A DNA stretch of 64,000 nucleotides from Aculops lycopersici (taxonomy: Eukaryota > Arthropoda > Arachnida > Trombidiformes > Eriophyidae), in NCBI GenBank assembly GCA_015350385.1, contig WNKI01000003.1, forward strand, positions 1,459,730-1,523,729, given 5' to 3'. A program made the position numbers and the translations under genes. The notes beneath the pieces were generated by a model. The model worked only from the letters and a program-made list of their open reading frames with translations. It did no database searches and had not been told where the DNA came from. Below, in pieces: positions 61,197 through 64,000 of the stretch (position 1 is its first letter; each line of letters begins with the position of its first letter).

Positions 61197-62213
61197 ATGT
61201 GTAGGCTTATAGTAGTTCTCGCCGTTCTAACGGCATCATGTATTCTAGCGGTGGATTCTGTTATTGTCGATGGTAAACGAAAGGGTCCATCGGCATTGAA
61301 GAATCAGTCAAAGGAGGAGGATATGATTGACGGATACAACACCAAAACTTGTGGTATCAGCGACGCAGATACCAAGGCGACTGGTTTTGTCAACAATGCA
61401 AAGGAGGGAGAGTTTCCCTGGCTAGTCTCGTTTCAGGTGAGCAAAAAGGACGGTACTCACGCCCACTTTTGCATGGGCTCCTTCATTAGTGACAAGTGGA
61501 TCTTGAGCGCAGCTCATTGTTTCGCTGACCCCAATCTAAAGCCTTTTTTGGAGCAAGGCAAGGTTATCCTTACGGCGGGATCAACCAGTGCTCATAATCC
61601 AAAGAATATGAACTTCACTATAAAGAGGATATTCTATCACAAGAAATTCGATAGAGCAAGTCCAATTGGATTTGATGTTGCATTGATTGAAGTGGTCGAG
61701 AGGGCACCTGTTAGATCAAAGCGCGAAAACAAGTTACCTTATATTAACACAGTTTGTCTCCCCATCGAAGGCAAAGAGTTCAAGGTAGGAATGGTGGTCA
61801 AGCTAGCCGGATGGGGTGATACCGAATCGAAGGATCCAAAGTCAAAACCAGAGCAACTTATGACCACCGATCTGTTAGTCACAAATGGCGAGCAATGTGC
61901 GAACATCTTCTCCAAGAAACTCAAAAACGTTAAGAATCAATATCATACCTACAAAGATTTCATCTGTGCCGATTATCATGGTGAGCGAGATGCTTGCCAG
62001 GGTGACAGTGGAGCCTCATTATTGATGTATGCTGATAACAAGGCAGTTGCCGTGGGCATCGTAAGTTATGGTCTAGGTTGCGCCACAAAAGGAGTGCCAG
62101 GTGTTTATACGAAAACCTCAACTTTCATGCCCTGGATTAAGGATATTACACAACATAAGGACAAGGCAACTGTTGAGCACATTCTATTGAGTCCAGATGG
62201 AAAACAATTGTGA
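61197..62213 (+). CDS. S1 family serine protease homologue, paralogue of the neighbour
   Basis: Frame of 338 aa from the ATG at 61197 that starts a signal peptide (CRLIVVLAVLTASCILAV). The trypsin fold has His in LSAAHCF, Asp in GFDVALIEV and Ser in CQGDSGASL, with trypsin-like Asp189 (GERDAC). The oxyanion Gly193 is normal here, but GDSGGP has become GDSGAS, and the Arg-IVGG activation site is replaced by TGFVNNAKEGEFPW. It lacks the Thr-rich tail of its partner. The shared NTKTCGI, DKWILSAAHCFA and YGLGCATKGVPG motifs show common descent, by inverted duplication. Whether it is an enzyme or a non-catalytic homologue (as in arthropod clotting and melanisation cascades) cannot be told from sequence. 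Confidence 0.9.
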   Translation: MCRLIVVLAVLTASCILAVDSVIVDGKRKGPSALKNQSKEEDMIDGYNTKTCGISDADTKATGFVNNAKEGEFPWLVSFQVSKKDGTHAHFCMGSFISDKWILSAAHCFADPNLKPFLEQGKVILTAGSTSAHNPKNMNFTIKRIFYHKKFDRASPIGFDVALIEVVERAPVRSKRENKLPYINTVCLPIEGKEFKVGMVVKLAGWGDTESKDPKSKPEQLMTTDLLVTNGEQCANIFSKKLKNVKNQYHTYKDFICADYHGERDACQGDSGASLLMYADNKAVAVGIVSYGLGCATKGVPGVYTKTSTFMPWIKDITQHKDKATVEHILLSPDGKQL

Positions 62214-62252
62214 TTTCGACAGCAAGTTATTCGATTACTGAGCGATGTTAAC

Positions 62253-62258
62253 AATAAA
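62253..62258 (+). terminator. Poly(A) signal of the 61.2 kb protease gene
   Basis: AATAAA 40 bases after the stop. It converges on RPLP1, whose minus-strand AATAAA is at 62358. Confidence 0.65.
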
Positions 62259-62357
62259 TGTGATTCATGTAGAAATGCTCCATGCTCTCCAAGTAGTGAT
62301 CAGCAACAATAACAATGAACAACTGGAATCCGATCCTATTTACACTTATTCAATTCT

Positions 62358-62363
62358 TTTATT
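62358..62363 (-). terminator. Poly(A) signal of RPLP1
   Basis: AATAAA on the minus strand, 21 bases after the stop. Confidence 0.65.
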
Positions 62364-62383
62364 GACAACGCATTTTAATTAGA

Positions 62384-62716
62384 TTAGTCGAACAAACCGA
62401 ATCCAAGGTCGTCGTCTTCCTCTTCTTCCTCCTCCTTCTTCTCTTCCTTCTTCTCCTCTGGGGCGGCGGCAGCAGCTCCAGCATCCGCGGCTCCGGCAGC
62501 TGCCGGCGCTCCTGCTCCAGCACCAACATTTGTAATCAAGCCCTTCAGGTCAATAGATTCGATGGCCTTAGCGAACAATCCTGGCCAGAATGGCTCGACG
62601 GTTGTATTGGCTGCCTTTAATATGGTAGCCATCTTTTCGGCTGTAACTGGAGTGTCGGCATCTTGCAAGATCAAGGCCGAGTAGACGCATGCCAATTCTT
62701 CTGTTGATGCAGCCAT
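62384..62716 (-). CDS. RpLP1: 60S acidic ribosomal protein P1
   Basis: Frame of 110 aa with the full P1 layout. The N-terminal helical dimerisation domain (STEELACVYSALILQDADTP, then ILKAANTTVEPFWPGLFAKA) pairs with P2. An Ala/Gly hinge and a Lys/Glu run lead to the conserved C-terminal end (DDDLGFGLFD) that recruits elongation factors and is also the target of ribosome-inactivating proteins. P1/P2 dimers sit on P0 in the stalk of the large subunit. A minus-strand acceptor (ATATCCTTTAG) lies about 35 bases before the ATG, so a 5' UTR intron is likely, as often in ribosomal protein genes; the upstream exon was not located. Confidence 0.96.
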   Translation of the reverse strand: MAASTEELACVYSALILQDADTPVTAEKMATILKAANTTVEPFWPGLFAKAIESIDLKGLITNVGAGAGAPAAAGAADAGAAAAAPEEKKEEKKEEEEEEDDDLGFGLFD

Positions 62717-63651
62717 TGTTTTGAATGTGAAAGGTGTTCTGGTCCTAAAGGATATTTAATTTACTAATAATAGTAATAAATCAAACGAATTTTATAATTC
62801 GAAGGTTTGATTAGCAATATCTCCAAAGATATCTGGTGAAAATTGTGTAAATCTACGGTTCTCTTATGCAAAGCCAATGGGTATTGGACACATGTCGATG
62901 TTGTTAGACCAAAAGCACACAAGCGTTCGGCGTGCATGCGCCGCGACGGCATTGCCGTCTCAATGGTGGCACCACGCTGGTGGCGGGTCGATTCAAAAAG
63001 TGCCCAAGCTATTTTTTAAGCCATAAATGCAAACTAGAAATTATATGTTCAATTAGAACATCTAATTAGAGTTATCTTATCCAAAAATTTGGCCCCAATC
63101 GATGATCTAGGTGAAAATTTAGATCTATCTGCATTCGCGAATTCAAATTTCGCGGCAGTCCGGATACCGAAACGTCAGTTTTACCATAGCGTTGCCGCAT
63201 AAGCAGGATATGCGCCAATGTTCACTGACTAGTCTCTCTGACTCTGTGTGTCTGCTTCCCCGTTCACTCACTGTGTGTTGGCCCGGTCGCTCACACTTCT
63301 CACAAAAAGCGAACTGCCGAACTCCATGTCTTGCCCATCCAATTCCAATGGCGACTCATAGCAAAGCAACTGACTGACTTCATCTACAACTTGCCTGACG
63401 TCTACTGCTATCCCAAATGTTCCAACCAATGTTATTATCCACTCAACTCTTATGTAACATATGACTCTCTTTATGACACGACTACCAAACCGTTGAATTC
63501 ACCTGTCATACTGACCTCAACTATTCAAACTTGTCCCAACAATTATTGTTCTATCTTGATTGATATTATTACTAATTGTCAACTTAGCATATCATAACTA
63601 CCATAATCTTCGTTATTTGATCTATTTTCAAATTCCACCAACACCAACAAG
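62717..63651. other. Divergent region, RPLP1 and TRAP-alpha
   Basis: Contains the RPLP1 5' UTR acceptor and both promoters. The frames at 63192-63377 and 63331-63597 are not credible; the second overlaps the probable TRAP-alpha leader. Confidence 0.45.
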
Positions 63652-64000
63652 ATGAACAAAGTCACAAGGAATTATCTCTTGGCTTTGGTCACATTTCTCG
63701 TCGCATTCAACAGTGTCAACCATATTGTTGGCATTCTAGCCCAAGAAGATGCTTCAGAGGGCGAGCAGCCAAATGTCAGTGGCGATGACATGGATGCGGT
63801 TCCAACAGAAGCCCCCGTCGACAAGGGACCTCAGCCGGCGGATGATGCAGATGTGACATTTATGTTTACTAGGCCAATCACTGGCAAGCCATATGAATTC
63901 CAAATCGGCAAGGAGGTTCATTTCCTCGTTGGCTTCAAGAACAAAGCTCAAAAGGATTTCTCAATCAACACTATCGATGCCTCATTCCATTACGCACTAG
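63652..64000 (+). CDS. SSR1: TRAP-alpha (signal sequence receptor subunit alpha), partial
   Basis: The frame is open from ATG 63652 to the window end (116 codons), so the 3' part is missing. TRAP-alpha is an ER membrane protein of the translocon-associated complex that aids Sec61 protein translocation. Visible: a signal peptide (NYLLALVTFLVAFNSV), a short acidic region, and the start of the lumenal domain with HFLVGFKNKAQKDFSINTID and ASFHY, which match the conserved FLVGFTNKG and LDASFRYP motifs of the family. The acidic segment is shorter than in vertebrates. The assignment rests on this N-terminal third. Confidence 0.88.
   Translation, partial: MNKVTRNYLLALVTFLVAFNSVNHIVGILAQEDASEGEQPNVSGDDMDAVPTEAPVDKGPQPADDADVTFMFTRPITGKPYEFQIGKEVHFLVGFKNKAQKDFSINTIDASFHYAL

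Overview
This window is eukaryotic nuclear DNA, most likely from an arthropod. It carries animal genes on both strands: cullin-1, a TBC Rab-GAP, an M14 carboxypeptidase, histone H4, a diphosphoinositol polyphosphatase (Nudix), a TUT4/7-type terminal uridylyltransferase, liprin-beta, kaptin, Bark beetle/Anakonda, ARNT/Tango, two trypsin-fold proteases, ribosomal protein P1 and the start of TRAP-alpha. TATA/TCAGT core promoters, GTAAGT donors and AATAAA signals fit an arthropod. Most large genes have one coding exon, including a 10.7 kb Bark gene. Such intron poverty is seen in acariform mites, but this placement is only an inference.

Layout: 0-2.4 kb cullin-1 (-). 3.0-16.2 kb one four-exon TBC-domain gene (-), rebuilt here across introns of 5.2, 2.3 and 0.13 kb, with a small secreted-protein gene (+, 9.6-10.1 kb) inside its largest intron. 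17.1-21.5 kb a Thr-rich mucin-like secreted protein (+), convergent with a carboxypeptidase (-, 21.9-23.2 kb). 24.0-24.3 kb a possible small gene (-). 24.9 kb a histone H4 (+) with an altered N-terminal tail. 25.6-26.4 kb a four-exon DIPP/Aps Nudix gene (-). 28.3-31.6 kb TUTase (+). 31.7-33.6 kb a broken copy of the liprin-beta locus. 34.2-37.2 kb two small secreted-protein genes (-). 38.8-42.5 kb the intact liprin-beta locus (-). 43.6-44.9 kb kaptin (+). 45.1-55.8 kb Bark (-). 57.3-59.2 kb ARNT (+). 59.3-62.2 kb two head-to-head protease paralogues. 62.4-62.7 kb RPLP1 (-). 63.7 kb to the end, TRAP-alpha (+, partial).

The genes do not form one pathway. They are housekeeping and developmental genes, packed mostly as convergent pairs whose polyadenylation signals lie within about 50-110 bases of each other, or as divergent pairs.

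The most unusual part is the duplicated liprin-beta locus. The upstream-strand copy has lost about 2.1 kb (all SAM domains). Blocks near 99% identity alternate with diverged blocks, which suggests gene conversion. In both copies a second small reading frame starts on an ATG overlapping the liprin-beta stop codon and continues through a spliced last exon. It is intact in both copies, and its only two internal differences are synonymous. Other points of interest are the non-canonical H4 tail, the TBC domain joined to a long C-terminal region, and the altered protease active-site motifs.
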